DNA of 64,000 bases. It comes from Corynebacterium terpenotabidum Y-11. GTDB lineage: Bacteria; Actinomycetota; Actinomycetes; Mycobacteriales; Mycobacteriaceae. Positions 34,989 to 44,091 of the stretch are shown here, piece by piece; the stretch's first letter is position 1; each line of letters opens with the position of its first letter. The stretch lies in contig NC_021663.1 in assembly GCF_000418365.1 (NCBI RefSeq), positions 496,001-560,000 on the forward strand. The letters are read 5' to 3'. The translations under genes and the position numbers were made by a program. The notes below the pieces were generated by a model that did no database searches, was not told the origin of the DNA, and saw only the letters and a list, made by a program, of their open reading frames with translations.

Positions 34989-35582
34989 TCACCACGGTGT
35001 CCACTGGCTGCGCGGGGTGGCGGGGAGGTTCTGCCGGTCGAGGGGCGGCATGTCATCGGCTACCCGGACGGCCTCGGCTGCGGCAGTGGTCAGGTCCTGG
35101 AGGTGCTGCTTGGCGCGGAGTCTCCGGGCTTCCTCTGCTCGTTCCTCGTCCAACCGCTGTTCCTCGGCCTGACGTTGCCGCTCATCCTCCTGGCGCTGGA
35201 TCTCCTCTGCCTCAGCACGACGACGCTTCCGGACCTTCTTCAGAATCTTCTTGCAGTGGGACTGGGCCGCTACAGCATTGTCCCGTGCAATCTCATTCTT
35301 GTGATCGTCGTGCTTCATCTTCGCCAGTGGATTTTCGATCCAGGACTCCATCGCCATGCCGAATCCAGTGCTGTGGAAAAAGTCTGTCTGGTTCTTTGGG
35401 ATGAACTCTGCTGGCACCCCCGCTGCTGCCACTACGTCTTTGATCCAGGCTTCCGCAGCATCCTCACCCAGTCGGTCCAGGATGATCTCGAAGTCGCGCT
35501 CCGTGATGCCCTCCCAGGAATCCCGAGTCAGCGGTGTGCCATAGACCAGTGGTGCTATCTCCTCATTAGGCTGCTGCATCAT
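34989..35582 (-). CDS. Coiled-coil protein, unknown function
   Basis: 197 residues. N-terminal half globular (GITERDFEIILDRLGEDAAEAW), then a charged coiled coil from about residue 107 to 160 (Lys/Arg/Glu/Gln), and a proline-containing tail. ATG 35582 lies inside the end of the upstream ribbon-helix-helix gene (17-bp overlap). The build resembles the coiled-coil proteins at 25.7-27.4 kb. No family recognised. Confidence 0.73.
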   Translation of the reverse strand: MMQQPNEEIAPLVYGTPLTRDSWEGITERDFEIILDRLGEDAAEAWIKDVVAAAGVPAEFIPKNQTDFFHSTGFGMAMESWIENPLAKMKHDDHKNEIARDNAVAAQSHCKKILKKVRKRRRAEAEEIQRQEDERQRQAEEQRLDEERAEEARRLRAKQHLQDLTTAAAEAVRVADDMPPLDRQNLPATPRSQWTPW

Positions 35583-35823
35583 TGGTGGTGACCTTCACAT
35601 TTGCTCTGGCACACCGCTGTACGTACTCCCATGCGGTATCGGAAGCCAGGGAGATCGTGTCCATATCTGCATCGTCCAGAAGCATGTCGAGCGCCGTCTC
35701 GATGATGTCTGTACGGGTCAGCCCAGCAAAATGCTGTGCAGCGGCGATCCGGTGCTGAAACTTCTTGTCCACTCGCACATTCAGGATGAACTGCGAATCA
35801 TTCGGGCCAAGGGGCTTACTCAT
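35566..35823 (-). CDS. Ribbon-helix-helix-like protein
   Basis: 85 residues, ATG 35823 with AGGAGATAGAGA upstream. FILNVRVDKKFQHRIAAAQHFAGLTRTDIIETALDML fits a CopG/Arc ribbon-helix-helix fold (strand, helix, turn, helix). Probably DNA-binding, controlling this unit and the divergent FtsK-like gene 122 bp away. Confidence 0.75.
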   Translation of the reverse strand: MSKPLGPNDSQFILNVRVDKKFQHRIAAAQHFAGLTRTDIIETALDMLLDDADMDTISLASDTAWEYVQRCARANVKVTTNDAAA

Positions 35824-35876
35824 TCTCTATCTCCTATGTCTCTGGGAACCATCCTTTGATTCCTCGGTGATGCCTA

Positions 35877-35905
35877 TTGTATGAGTGTCCGGTAAGAGGA
35901 ACAAT
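35877..35905 (+). promoter_or_regulatory. TTGTA-N17 promoter of the FtsK-like gene
   Basis: TTGTAT 35877-35882, 17 nt, AACAAT 35900-35905. No CACCTC box before it, so a looser member of the promoter family. Confidence 0.5.
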
Positions 35906-35944
35906 AGGTCGTGAGAGGAAATTTCACAGTTGAGAGGAGAAGTC

Positions 35945-38116
35945 ATGAGCGGGATGTTTGATGACCTACTGGACTTCGGTGATGAGCCGGAGGACCAGGG
36001 TCCGACAGAGAGAAAAGAGAGGACAGAGAGGAAGCCTGAGAGGAAAACTGTTGAAGACTACCTGGCAGTCATTCGGGCGGCAGAGGCATCTTCGGTCACC
36101 ATGCCCAGCACGGGCGGCGATGGTGTCCCCGTATCGCTCAGGGGACTGACTCCGCTGGCGAAACTCCCCGAGGATGATCAGCAGGCGGTGGACATGATCT
36201 GGGACAACTGGCGGTCCACCGAGGTGAATTTCTACGCTGCTACACTGACCCCGATCCAGGCCGTGATCAGCGAAGATACAGGCGAATGGCGAATTCTTCT
36301 GGAAACCACAGCGACTCTGCCGGAAATGGGCGACCCCGGATTCCCCTGGGTCCACGGCAAGTCGATCCCGGATCAGTGGTCAGTACGTCCATACCCGGGG
36401 GCACAGTGGATCCTCCCGGTGATCATCCCGATGACCAGCCGTCACCACATCCTGATCGGATCACCGCTGCGGCAGTGGGAGAATCGAGAAATCCGCTGGT
36501 CACGGGAAGATCGGAGCCGGTGGGTAGATGACAATTTTTCTCTGATCTGCACCCACCTCGTCCGCGCTGACCTCGATGGGAGCATCTTGTACGCCGCACT
36601 CAGGGATGTACTCCCCAGCAGCACACTGGGCGATGAGATCCCTGCATCCACAGCCCTGGTAGCAGAGCACCGGGACCGCTTCGAGGCACGGCACGCCCAG
36701 TGGAAAAAGGCTGCTGACCAGGCAAAACAGGTGAACAAAGGCTGGTTCAAAGCCCACGAGCCCATGTACGACGGCCCAGAGACCGCCCGGTATGCGCCGA
36801 CCCTCACCGCCGCAGGGACGAAGGACTCCTCGGTCTGGCTGGAGATCACCCCGGCCCGAGGATCTACCCTCACCCCCGAGCAGTTGGGAAAGTCCTGCCT
36901 GGCAGCAGTGAGAAAAGCGGTGTCTACCAGCGCAGTTTCGGTTGACATCGCCCCGAACGGCAGCGCGGCGCGGTTCACCATCAGCCTGCCGGAGGTCGTC
37001 CGGGATGACCTCGACGGGTCCTGGATCCCCTCCATGGACCTGCTGCCCCGAGGTGGTGGAGTGAATGAGGCAGCGGCGGTGGCAGCAGGGTGGGATCTCC
37101 GGATTCCACTGGGACAGAGCATGTCCGGGGAAACACTCTGGTGGGATTTCAAAGCAGACCAGCATCTCGCAGTTTTGGGAACAACCGCCTCTGGAAAGTC
37201 ATGGTCGATTCTGTCCTGGATTACCGAACTTGGTGGAAACTTCGGCGGGTCAGAACTTGTGGTCATTGACGGTAAGAATTCGGGAGATTTCAATTCCCTG
37301 ATGTCCCCTGAACTCGCGGCTCACTCCGGTGTTCGCTGTGTCGCTGACCGGCCAGCATCCGCCTTTGCTGCCCTGCTCTGGGTAAACGGTGAGGTCGAGC
37401 GTCGAAAGAAGATCAATGCAAAACTCAAGGCGCAGGGAGAAACGAAACTGCCGTTCCCTCGCCTGATTGTCATTGTCGATGAGATCGGTTTTCTGATGAC
37501 CGAATGGCCGAAAAAAATTCGTGAGCAGGCCGACAAGATTATCGGCCAGATTCTCCGTGCTGCCCGGTCGGTCGGTGTTCACATTGCTCTGATCAGCCAG
37601 GATGCTCGGGATTCCAGTTACCCGAATTCCTGGCTGCAGAATCTCAGTCTGAGGATGTCCCTCGGTGCAAATCCCGGCCCCATGATCCAGAAAAAGATCC
37701 TCGGGGACGAGAAGGCACTGCAGAGATACCCTGCTCAGGCAGCATTTGTGGCCGACAAGACCAAGAAGGGTCGTGGCCTGATGTCCCGGGAGGTTGACGG
37801 TGAGACTGTCATCGACGCCTTCAGGTCGGCACACGTCTGGTCCCCCACCAAGGGCAGGCCTGAGGACACCCCCGGCTGGGCGGAGATGAAGGCAGTGTGG
37901 GAGGAAAAGAACTGGTCAGCGCCTCGTTTCGGCTTCGAGATCCCGGATGACCTGGACGCCGAGGATCCCACCGACTACTGCCGGATCGCCGCCCGGATGC
38001 TGGACGATGAGGACGGACACCCGCTGCCTGACCGCGCATACATGGATCCGAGCAGTATCGGTGAATATCAGCCCTGGGACGGATCAGTCGGAATTTCACT
38101 GGGTGGTGATTTCTAG
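35945..38116 (+). CDS. FtsK/TraB-like DNA translocase
   Basis: 723 residues from ATG 35945 with GAGAGGAGAAGTC upstream. N-terminal acidic and charged stretch, a middle domain (about residues 280-370), then the RecA-like motor with Walker A GTTASGKS near residue 411, Walker B LIVIVDEIGFLM near 506 and RSVGVHIALISQDARD. AICE-type Tra proteins of this family pump double-stranded DNA into a recipient. Unlike Streptomyces TraB, no membrane helix is visible, so an anchor protein is needed; the two-helix protein at 26268 is a possibility. The strongest evidence that the element is conjugative. Confidence 0.9.
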   Translation: MSGMFDDLLDFGDEPEDQGPTERKERTERKPERKTVEDYLAVIRAAEASSVTMPSTGGDGVPVSLRGLTPLAKLPEDDQQAVDMIWDNWRSTEVNFYAATLTPIQAVISEDTGEWRILLETTATLPEMGDPGFPWVHGKSIPDQWSVRPYPGAQWILPVIIPMTSRHHILIGSPLRQWENREIRWSREDRSRWVDDNFSLICTHLVRADLDGSILYAALRDVLPSSTLGDEIPASTALVAEHRDRFEARHAQWKKAADQAKQVNKGWFKAHEPMYDGPETARYAPTLTAAGTKDSSVWLEITPARGSTLTPEQLGKSCLAAVRKAVSTSAVSVDIAPNGSAARFTISLPEVVRDDLDGSWIPSMDLLPRGGGVNEAAAVAAGWDLRIPLGQSMSGETLWWDFKADQHLAVLGTTASGKSWSILSWITELGGNFGGSELVVIDGKNSGDFNSLMSPELAAHSGVRCVADRPASAFAALLWVNGEVERRKKINAKLKAQGETKLPFPRLIVIVDEIGFLMTEWPKKIREQADKIIGQILRAARSVGVHIALISQDARDSSYPNSWLQNLSLRMSLGANPGPMIQKKILGDEKALQRYPAQAAFVADKTKKGRGLMSREVDGETVIDAFRSAHVWSPTKGRPEDTPGWAEMKAVWEEKNWSAPRFGFEIPDDLDAEDPTDYCRIAARMLDDEDGHPLPDRAYMDPSSIGEYQPWDGSVGISLGGDF

Positions 38117-38121
38117 CCCTC

Positions 38122-38151
38122 TTGTGCCGGATGAGACAGTGTGAATACCAT
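38122..38151 (+). promoter_or_regulatory. TTGTG-N18 promoter of the 38209 gene
   Basis: TTGTGC 38122-38127, 18 nt, TACCAT 38146-38151, directly behind the translocase stop. Confidence 0.65.
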
Positions 38152-38208
38152 TGAGAGTAGAAACTTTGAGTGGTAGCGAAGGGGTCTACCAGGGAAAAGG
38201 AGAGAATG

Positions 38209-38502
38209 ATGGAAATGATGAAGCATATCGGACGGAGGGCAGTGCGGAGTTGGGGATTTTGGCTGGCAATGGTGGCACTGATGATCGCCATGATGATCTG
38301 GACTGTGGCGCAGTCCTGGGGTGATGCGGATTCTCGGATGCCGGAGGCGTCTCCGGTACAGCAGGTGTCCAACGTGATGTCGATGGGCGCCCTACAGGCT
38401 CGGGTAGATGATGTCCGGTCATATGCTCCCGAGGATGCAGATATTCTCCAGCGAGGTCTGGACAATGGCCTGCAGATCACGGTGGCATACGAGAAGCGCT
38501 GA
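38209..38502 (+). CDS. Small single-pass membrane protein
   Basis: 97 residues from ATG 38209 (ATG 38206 also possible), AAAAGGAGAGA upstream. One membrane helix (FWLAMVALMIAMMIWTVA, about residues 14-34) with a basic cytoplasmic N-terminus, so the C-terminal 60 residues should be outside. Position behind the translocase gene is like the small spread (Spd) membrane proteins of AICEs; similarity is positional only. Confidence 0.72.
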   Translation: MEMMKHIGRRAVRSWGFWLAMVALMIAMMIWTVAQSWGDADSRMPEASPVQQVSNVMSMGALQARVDDVRSYAPEDADILQRGLDNGLQITVAYEKR

Positions 38503-38513
38503 GAGAAATACTG

Positions 38514-38540
38514 ACCCCCACTGGAAACGGTGGGGGTTTC
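38514..38540 (+). terminator. Terminator behind the 38209 gene
   Basis: 8-bp stem ACCCCCAC/GTGGGGGT (38514-38521 with 38530-38537), then TTTC. Confidence 0.8.
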
Positions 38541-38574
38541 GTCATGCCCGGAAGTTTCCCCAGGTAATCACCTA

Positions 38575-38604
38575 TTGTGTGAGAGGTGATGAGAGACATA
38601 AACT
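38575..38604 (+). promoter_or_regulatory. TTGTG-N18 promoter of the 38699 gene
   Basis: TTGTGT 38575-38580, 18 nt, TAAACT 38599-38604. The leader carries two perfect hairpins: GTTCCCC/GGGGAAC (38625-38631, 38644-38650) and GGAGATGA/TCATCTCC (38655-38662, 38666-38673). Confidence 0.65.
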
Positions 38605-38698
38605 TGTTCTCACAACATAGAAATGTTCCCCCGGCGGCAACCAGGGGAACGGGTGGAGATGAAAGTCATCTCCTGTGATTCCTTGAGAGGGGAAATCA

Positions 38699-39172
38699 AT
38701 GTCTGACTATAGTATCGCGTGCGCACAGAGGGCAACCGCAATGGCACCGGAGTTTCCGGCGGTGACAGTTCCTGTACCGGGATGCTCACCCGTGGCGGAG
38801 AATCGCAGGTATGAGGGGTGGGACGAGAGGATCTACCCCAGCCAGCAGGACATGATCCAGATCGGTACCCAGCAGACCCCGGTGACACAGACCCTGACGC
38901 TGTGGGCACTGTCCGGGTACTGCACTGACAGGGATGGCCGGTGGTGCATGACCCGGCACCAGTGCTACGAGGTCGCCGCAGCGTATGGCCTGTGCAGTGA
39001 GAGCGAGTTTCAGGAGATGTGGACGTGGGCGACGGAGGACGGTCTGGCTCCGGTCTGGGCGGTCGTGAATGATCTGGAACAGCGGTGGCTCCAGAAGTTC
39101 GAGGAGTCCCCGGCTGGTGGACAGTTCGTGAACTTCGGGGATGTCAGGCCGGAGGCGGTCCTGACGGTGTAG
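38699..39172 (+). CDS. Hypothetical protein, unknown
   Basis: 157 residues, ATG 38699 after GAGAGGGGAAATCA. Five Cys (ACAQ, PGCSP, GYCTDRDGRWC, HQCYEV, GLCSES) and several Trp. The helical stretch SESEFQEMWTWATEDGLAPVWAVVNDLEQ is amphipathic. No family recognised. Structured leader of about 90 nt upstream and strong terminator behind, so a single-gene unit. Confidence 0.75.
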   Translation: MSDYSIACAQRATAMAPEFPAVTVPVPGCSPVAENRRYEGWDERIYPSQQDMIQIGTQQTPVTQTLTLWALSGYCTDRDGRWCMTRHQCYEVAAAYGLCSESEFQEMWTWATEDGLAPVWAVVNDLEQRWLQKFEESPAGGQFVNFGDVRPEAVLTV

Positions 39173-39188
39173 GCGGTGAACAGTGTGG

Positions 39189-39211
39189 CCCCCGGGATTC
39201 CCCGGGGGTTT
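39189..39211 (+). terminator. Terminator behind the 38699 gene
   Basis: Perfect 8-bp stem CCCCCGGG/CCCGGGGG with ATTC loop, then TTT. Confidence 0.85.
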
Positions 39212-39366
39212 CGTCGTGGGGGGTGGGGTCGGGACACGTCTGGGAGGGATCTGGGGCGGAGGGAATTTTCGGGTGGTTCGGAGGGTCGAATGTGTCGTCT
39301 TGCAGGGGTTCTATTCGTGACAACTTGTTACGAAGTCTGAGAATCGTTGATCTTTACCCGAAGTGC

Positions 39367-39396
39367 TTGTGCTGGTTGGCGACGTATGAATACCAT
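39367..39396 (+). promoter_or_regulatory. TTGTG-N18 promoter of the HTH-replication unit
   Basis: TTGTGC 39367-39372, 18 nt, TACCAT 39391-39396. It should drive the small HTH gene and the replication gene behind it. The preceding 230 bp show no gene. Confidence 0.65.
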
Positions 39397-39438
39397 TGAC
39401 GCTAAGAGGAACATAAGCAATCAGATCGGAGATCGACC

Positions 39439-39654
39439 ATGACCCCCTCGACAGTATCCGTCCAGCAGGCAGCAGCCCTGCTCGGCATCTCGAAGTCCAC
39501 CTGTGACCGGTGGCTGAACCACGGCACGTTCCCCACCCCGTTCACCAAGGTGGAGAAGACATGGATCATCCCGATCAGGCCCATCTATGAACTGCTCGGG
39601 TACCCGACCGAGAAGGTGGACGAGTTCGTACACAGCACCAGTGCAGCAGCCTGA
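39439..39654 (+). CDS. Excisionase/HTH-like small protein
   Basis: 71 residues. VSVQQAAALLGISKSTCDRWLNHGTFPTP is a MerR/Xis-type helix-turn-helix, followed by VEKTWIIPIRPIYELLGY. In AICEs a small HTH gene often precedes the replication gene. It can be the excisionase or a replication regulator; the protein at 33321 is the other candidate. Confidence 0.8.
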   Translation: MTPSTVSVQQAAALLGISKSTCDRWLNHGTFPTPFTKVEKTWIIPIRPIYELLGYPTEKVDEFVHSTSAAA

Positions 39655-39744
39655 CCAGCACAAACAACCACACACATACAGAAAAATGCCCCACCCGGTT
39701 GTAGGAGACCGGATGAGGCGGAAGATGATCGAGAGGATCTCTAA

Positions 39745-42522
39745 ATGCTTGACGACAAGTTTACAGCCCTTTTCCCAGCGGGCGCAACACCCCCCCGTGA
39801 AGATGTTGTCCTTGACTGGGATGACTCCGACGACATTGTGGACGACACGTACATCCAGTCCCTCACGGTTGAGGCTGAGCAGTACGCCAACACCACTCCT
39901 GCACAGCACCTGCCCTCCGCCGTGTTCGCCCAGTTGGTGGACCAGGCTCTCAGTGCACCCACCGCCCTGGACGCCGCACGGATCTGGATCTCCCTGGGGA
40001 TCGGCGTTGTCGGAGTGGATCAGTTCAAGCGCCCCGTAAACAAGCAGAGGTACGGGGCGTCCGATGCGCCGATGACCACCGCTGAGCAGGTCACCCAGGC
40101 ATGGACGAAGAACCCCGCCATGGGGATCGCCATCGTCCCTGGCGGAAAGCGCCTTCTCGGTATCGACATCGACAATGGCTACGAGACTGAGTGGCTCCGC
40201 TCCTGGGGACAGACCCGAGGCCTGTACGTCGAAGACATGACCGTCGAAACACCTGGTCTCTCCGGGGTGGCAGCGCACACTGGTGGTGGACACCTGTACA
40301 TCGTCATGCCTGATGGGTGGGCTGACGGATACTCCCTGCCGAAGAAGCAGACCGTCGTGGACGAGCAGGGGGCAATCTCGGACAGTTCCTTCGATGCACC
40401 GGCATCTTTCCTGGTCAGCATCTCGGGGCAGTACATGCTGGTTCCGCCCACTTCTCGTGAGGGCCGTTCATACCGTCACACCGGATCACCTGTGATCGCT
40501 GACGTGTACCTGACCCAGGATCTCCTCGGGGTTCTTGACCAGACTGCTGCCGAGGATGCCCGCCGTGAGGCCGAGGTTCGCCGTCAGCAGGGCATCCTGG
40601 ATCGACAGGCCCGCCGTGCGGAGCAGGGTGACGCCTACGTCCCTGACCTGGCTGACCGGATCCAGGACTGGGAGGATCAGCGCAGGTGGGTTGATGTTTT
40701 CTCCGACCTTCCGGAGTTCTACCTGGATGGTGTGTCGTCCTGCGGATGTGATGTCTGGGTGTGGTCCGGATCTTCGACACGTACCCGCAGCCTGGTGGCC
40801 CACGAGGGATGCTCCGAGATGGCGGGCTCCCGGGTCTGCACAGTGTTCAGCGGATCCCTCCTGACACATCTCAAGGATGTCCTCCCCGCTGAGCACCAGC
40901 CGTCCCGCAGCAGTTTCAATATGACTCAGATGGTGTGCGCCCTGGTCTACGGCGGTGACTGGGAAGAGTTCCTTCGTGGTGAGGGGATCCATCGGGATGT
41001 CGATGGTTCATCCCAGATCAGTGAGGAACAGGCGGTCACCACCTTCATGAATCTCCTGGCCAGCGCACCTGTTCCCTCGACAGATGAGCAGTCTGCAGAG
41101 GCAGTAGTTCCGGAGCCCCAGTGGGACATGAACGAGATCCTGGAGAAGATCCAGGAGTTCGGAATCCCCAGCCTCACGGACGAACAGCGGATCTTCCTCC
41201 GGGACCGAGCAGAGACTCTCACTGGACTGACCGGCTCCGTCATCAGGATGCTGTTGGAAGATCCCACAGGGGCAGGTGCTCTCCCCATGGGAGATGTCAT
41301 GACCGCCGTGAAGAATAGAAGCGTTGCTGACCTGGTAAAAGAGGCTGCTTCTACGACGACTGAGGCACCCTTCTCGCCCCTGGAGATGGACTCGGCACTG
41401 TACCAAGATGAGTCGGAGTTCTGGGGTGAGACCTTCCGCGTTTCACCAACCCCTGCGTACCTGGACATGTTCTACTCCTCTGGATCGCACGCCCTGGTGG
41501 GAGAGTCCGGAATCGGTAAGACCTGGCTGGCGGTGGCGGCGGCAGCGGATGTCCTGTTCCGTCACGTCCTGACTCCTGCAGATCGCCCCAGTGCCAAGCC
41601 GGGTTCGGTGGTCTACATCGACATTGACGGAAACACCGAGGGAAAACTCCGTCAGCGGGCTCTGATGCTGGGGATCGCGCCCATCGACATCTACACCCGC
41701 GCGTTCTGGGTGGTCTCGCCTACGAAGATTGCTTCCGAGCAGCGGATCTCTACTGAGAAGGCGATGGAGCGGATCATCTCGTACCTGGAGGAGAACCCGC
41801 CGAAGATGGTCATCCTGGACTCCACCCAGAAGGCGATGGCTGCGATGGGGCTGGACATGAACTCCGGAACCGACTTTTCCACCCTCACGCTGAAGATGGA
41901 CCGCTTCCTGTCCAAGGGGCAGACCTCCCTGATCTACCTGGACCACACTGGTAATGGAGTGGATGCCCAGAACCGGGCGATGGGGTCCAGCCAGAAAAAA
42001 GCGCAGATCGACACCACCTTCATCATGAAGAAGGTCAAGCCTGCGAAGGACGAGGACGGCAAGGAGAAGTACCAGGACACCGTGATCGCCGTGGACCTGG
42101 ACATCACCAAGGACCGTCACCACGGCGTGGAGGATGCACTTGTCATCCCCGAGGAGCCGGGATACGCGGGACGCCTCATCATCAACCCGTCCCGCCTGGG
42201 AGGAGGGGTACAGAAGGTTGAGGTGGCTGGACACTCACTGGATCACCTGGAGACCCGTCTCAGGACCTCTGCGCAGGTTCATGGTGGCCGTGAGGGACGT
42301 GAGCAGGATCGCCTGAAGGAGATCGCTCAGGGACTGGCGACGTGGCTGGCCGAGCAGGGTGAGCCCGTCAAGAAGGGGAATCTGATCGCGGCGGCGCAGG
42401 AGATCTTCCCGACCTACCTGAAGTCCGACAAGTCCGTACGGGCGTTCCTGGGATCGGATGTGGCGCAGGAGTTCATCAGGTCCGAGAAGCGGGGGACATC
42501 CGAGCTGTGGTCGGCCCGCTGA
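39745..42522 (+). CDS. Prim-Pol/AAA replication protein
   Basis: 925 residues. N-terminal bifunctional primase-polymerase domain: the metal-binding Asp pair in GIDIDNG (about residue 140), HTGGGHLYIVMP (about 178) and VSISGQYMLVPP. A middle linker with Cys-rich SSCGCDVW leads to a RecA/AAA-type ATPase with Walker A GESGIGKTW near 586 and Walker B KMVILDSTQKAM near 687. This is the RepPP type of AICE initiator/helicase-primase, which replicates the excised circle before transfer. ATG 39745 follows GAGAGGATCTCTAA. The iteron-rich, gene-free region directly behind is the likely origin. Confidence 0.92.
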   Translation: MLDDKFTALFPAGATPPREDVVLDWDDSDDIVDDTYIQSLTVEAEQYANTTPAQHLPSAVFAQLVDQALSAPTALDAARIWISLGIGVVGVDQFKRPVNKQRYGASDAPMTTAEQVTQAWTKNPAMGIAIVPGGKRLLGIDIDNGYETEWLRSWGQTRGLYVEDMTVETPGLSGVAAHTGGGHLYIVMPDGWADGYSLPKKQTVVDEQGAISDSSFDAPASFLVSISGQYMLVPPTSREGRSYRHTGSPVIADVYLTQDLLGVLDQTAAEDARREAEVRRQQGILDRQARRAEQGDAYVPDLADRIQDWEDQRRWVDVFSDLPEFYLDGVSSCGCDVWVWSGSSTRTRSLVAHEGCSEMAGSRVCTVFSGSLLTHLKDVLPAEHQPSRSSFNMTQMVCALVYGGDWEEFLRGEGIHRDVDGSSQISEEQAVTTFMNLLASAPVPSTDEQSAEAVVPEPQWDMNEILEKIQEFGIPSLTDEQRIFLRDRAETLTGLTGSVIRMLLEDPTGAGALPMGDVMTAVKNRSVADLVKEAASTTTEAPFSPLEMDSALYQDESEFWGETFRVSPTPAYLDMFYSSGSHALVGESGIGKTWLAVAAAADVLFRHVLTPADRPSAKPGSVVYIDIDGNTEGKLRQRALMLGIAPIDIYTRAFWVVSPTKIASEQRISTEKAMERIISYLEENPPKMVILDSTQKAMAAMGLDMNSGTDFSTLTLKMDRFLSKGQTSLIYLDHTGNGVDAQNRAMGSSQKKAQIDTTFIMKKVKPAKDEDGKEKYQDTVIAVDLDITKDRHHGVEDALVIPEEPGYAGRLIINPSRLGGGVQKVEVAGHSLDHLETRLRTSAQVHGGREGREQDRLKEIAQGLATWLAEQGEPVKKGNLIAAAQEIFPTYLKSDKSVRAFLGSDVAQEFIRSEKRGTSELWSAR

Positions 42523-42540
42523 TAACTGTTCTGACTGATT

Positions 42541-42568
42541 CCCCCGTACTGCACTGACGGTACGGGGG
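42541..42568 (+). terminator. Terminator of the replication gene
   Basis: Perfect 9-bp stem CCCCCGTAC/GTACGGGGG (42541-42549 with 42560-42568), 18 bp behind the stop. T tract poor. Confidence 0.75.
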
Positions 42569-42617
42569 TCATCTATGCCAAAACAGCGCGGAGAGGTGCC
42601 TCTCGCAGACTTTTACT

Positions 42618-42798
42618 GGTTCATTGCATACCGGTGAGGGTAAGGGCAGTTCATCACCTTAAAACGGCGTACAGCGAATCTGGGCCTCTTTCCCGGGTTC
42701 CGCTGGTTCACATCCCCACGGCTGGGTGGGTTCATCCCGAACACTTCGAGCACCCTCGGATCCATCACCTGAACACCGTTCAATTCCCCAGTTCATCT
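42618..42798. repeat. Six GTTCATC-like direct repeats
   Basis: GGTTCATTG 42618, AGTTCATCA 42648, GGTTCACAT 42705, GGTTCATCC 42729, CGTTCAATT 42777 and AGTTCATCT 42790 point the same way in a gene-free region behind the replication gene. With the GGCCACAAA/GCAGGTCA repeats that follow they suggest protein-binding sites of an origin or transfer locus. Confidence 0.6.
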
Positions 42799-42858
42799 CA
42801 ACCCAAAGAGGTACCCCAGACTTCGTCTAAGGGGTATGCCACTTTGCCACAATGCTCC

Positions 42859-43100
42859 GGTCACAAACATCAATGCAGGTCAGAGTATGTTTTCGTTGTG
42901 GCTGGAAGGGGCGCCGCGAGCGGTGGTCTCGGCCACAAAGAAACCGCAGGTCAGAGTACTTTATTAGAGTACCGTTACTTCACTAACTTAGGGTACCCTC
43001 AGGCCACAAAGACGGCCACAAACAAACCCGCAGGTCACGGTATCTTTTCGGAGGCATTGTGGCCTTTGTGGCCGAAACTGGCCAGAACTGGGCCACAAAG
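42859..43100. repeat. Iterons: three ~35-bp repeats, candidate origin
   Basis: Three imperfect direct copies of GGYCACAAA-N7-GCAGGTCASRGTAY start at 42859, 42931 and 43014. Further GGCCACAAA boxes lie at 43002 and 43091 and inverted ones near 43055-43072. The region 42569-43204 (about 640 bp) is otherwise empty and contains an AT-rich part near 42960-42990. Position directly behind the Prim-Pol gene supports an origin of replication and/or transfer site. Confidence 0.65.
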
Positions 43101-43204
43101 GATCTCAGACACCTGAATCACCATGAATCCACCCGACTGGCGCTCCCGAAGATCACGGCCAGCAGAGGGCCCCAGGACCGACTGCCCACTGCCCGCCGAG
43201 GGAA

Positions 43205-43990
43205 TCACACGACCAGAGACTCAGGAGGCAACGGGCGGAGTCTCCCGATCTTCAGGTTCAGCGCATCGTACAGTTCTCGGTAGTGCGGGTTGTGGGGATT
43301 CTTCGGGGTCACGTTGAAGCCACGATCCTGCGCAAGGCCGTTCCCGTCTTTCAGCAGCAACGGGTAGAGGTCCCCGAAGAGCGTTGAGGCAACCTGTGCA
43401 GGACGCTCCTCTGCAGGGCTGTGGTTCACGCAATGCCTGATCCCGCCTAACGCGATGTCCACAGCCGAGGAGAGGTGCGAGGCCTGGTTGTAGGTGCTGC
43501 CGAACAGCACGATGCGGTTCTTAAGAGGCTCCCTCCCTGTGCCTACGGAGAACATCTTCTGCAAGTGCTTGATCTGCTGGTCATCTCGGTCGAAGAGGAA
43601 GATCCCGTGGGTGCCCATGTTCTGCAGGAACCAGTAGTACCTCTGCGCAAGGATGTTCAGTGAGAACTCGGTCTGCCGCTTCCGTCCACTGCCCTGGGTG
43701 ATGGCGTTGATGCCAACTACGACCACCATCTTGACCTGGTGTTTACGGAGAGACTTGATCACCTGACTCTTCGCCTCGGTGTACTCCTCATGAGTCAGGT
43801 GATCCGGGCGGGCAGCGGTCTGGAACTTCAGTTGATCGTTGCCAGAGAACTTGTGGGCCACGCGGATGGCCTCAATGTCCCTGTGTACTGCCACGGCCTG
43901 TGCTTCATCGAAGATCAACCCACCTACGATGAAGAACGTCTCACCATCGTCGTTGTTCCGGTTGGTTTCATCCAGGATGAACTGGTACAC
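43205..43990 (-). CDS. DUF3800 protein
   Basis: 261 residues from GTG 43990, AGGAG upstream. DUF3800 pattern: FILDETNRNN with the leading Asp-Glu, FFIVGGLIFDEAQ, the Lys in QLKFQT, and GIFLFDRDDQQ in the middle. The fold is RNase H-like with acidic residues that could bind metal, so a nuclease role is plausible. DUF3800 proteins are frequent in phage-defence regions; here it opens such a region. Transcribed against its neighbours. Confidence 0.85.
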   Translation of the reverse strand: MYQFILDETNRNNDDGETFFIVGGLIFDEAQAVAVHRDIEAIRVAHKFSGNDQLKFQTAARPDHLTHEEYTEAKSQVIKSLRKHQVKMVVVVGINAITQGSGRKRQTEFSLNILAQRYYWFLQNMGTHGIFLFDRDDQQIKHLQKMFSVGTGREPLKNRIVLFGSTYNQASHLSSAVDIALGGIRHCVNHSPAEERPAQVASTLFGDLYPLLLKDGNGLAQDRGFNVTPKNPHNPHYRELYDALNLKIGRLRPLPPESLVV

Positions 43991-44091
43991 GGGGCTCCTC
44001 GCAGCAGGGGTGACTCACTTCCGGATGGGAATCTTACTCCCGGCTCAGCGGGCGATCTGCCGCTGTCAGTCCAGCCATGCGGGCCTGTCCG

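Noticed and set aside
43059..43283. Small plus-strand open frame at the DUF3800 3' end
   Set aside because: Lies over the iteron region and the antisense of DUF3800; no start signal.
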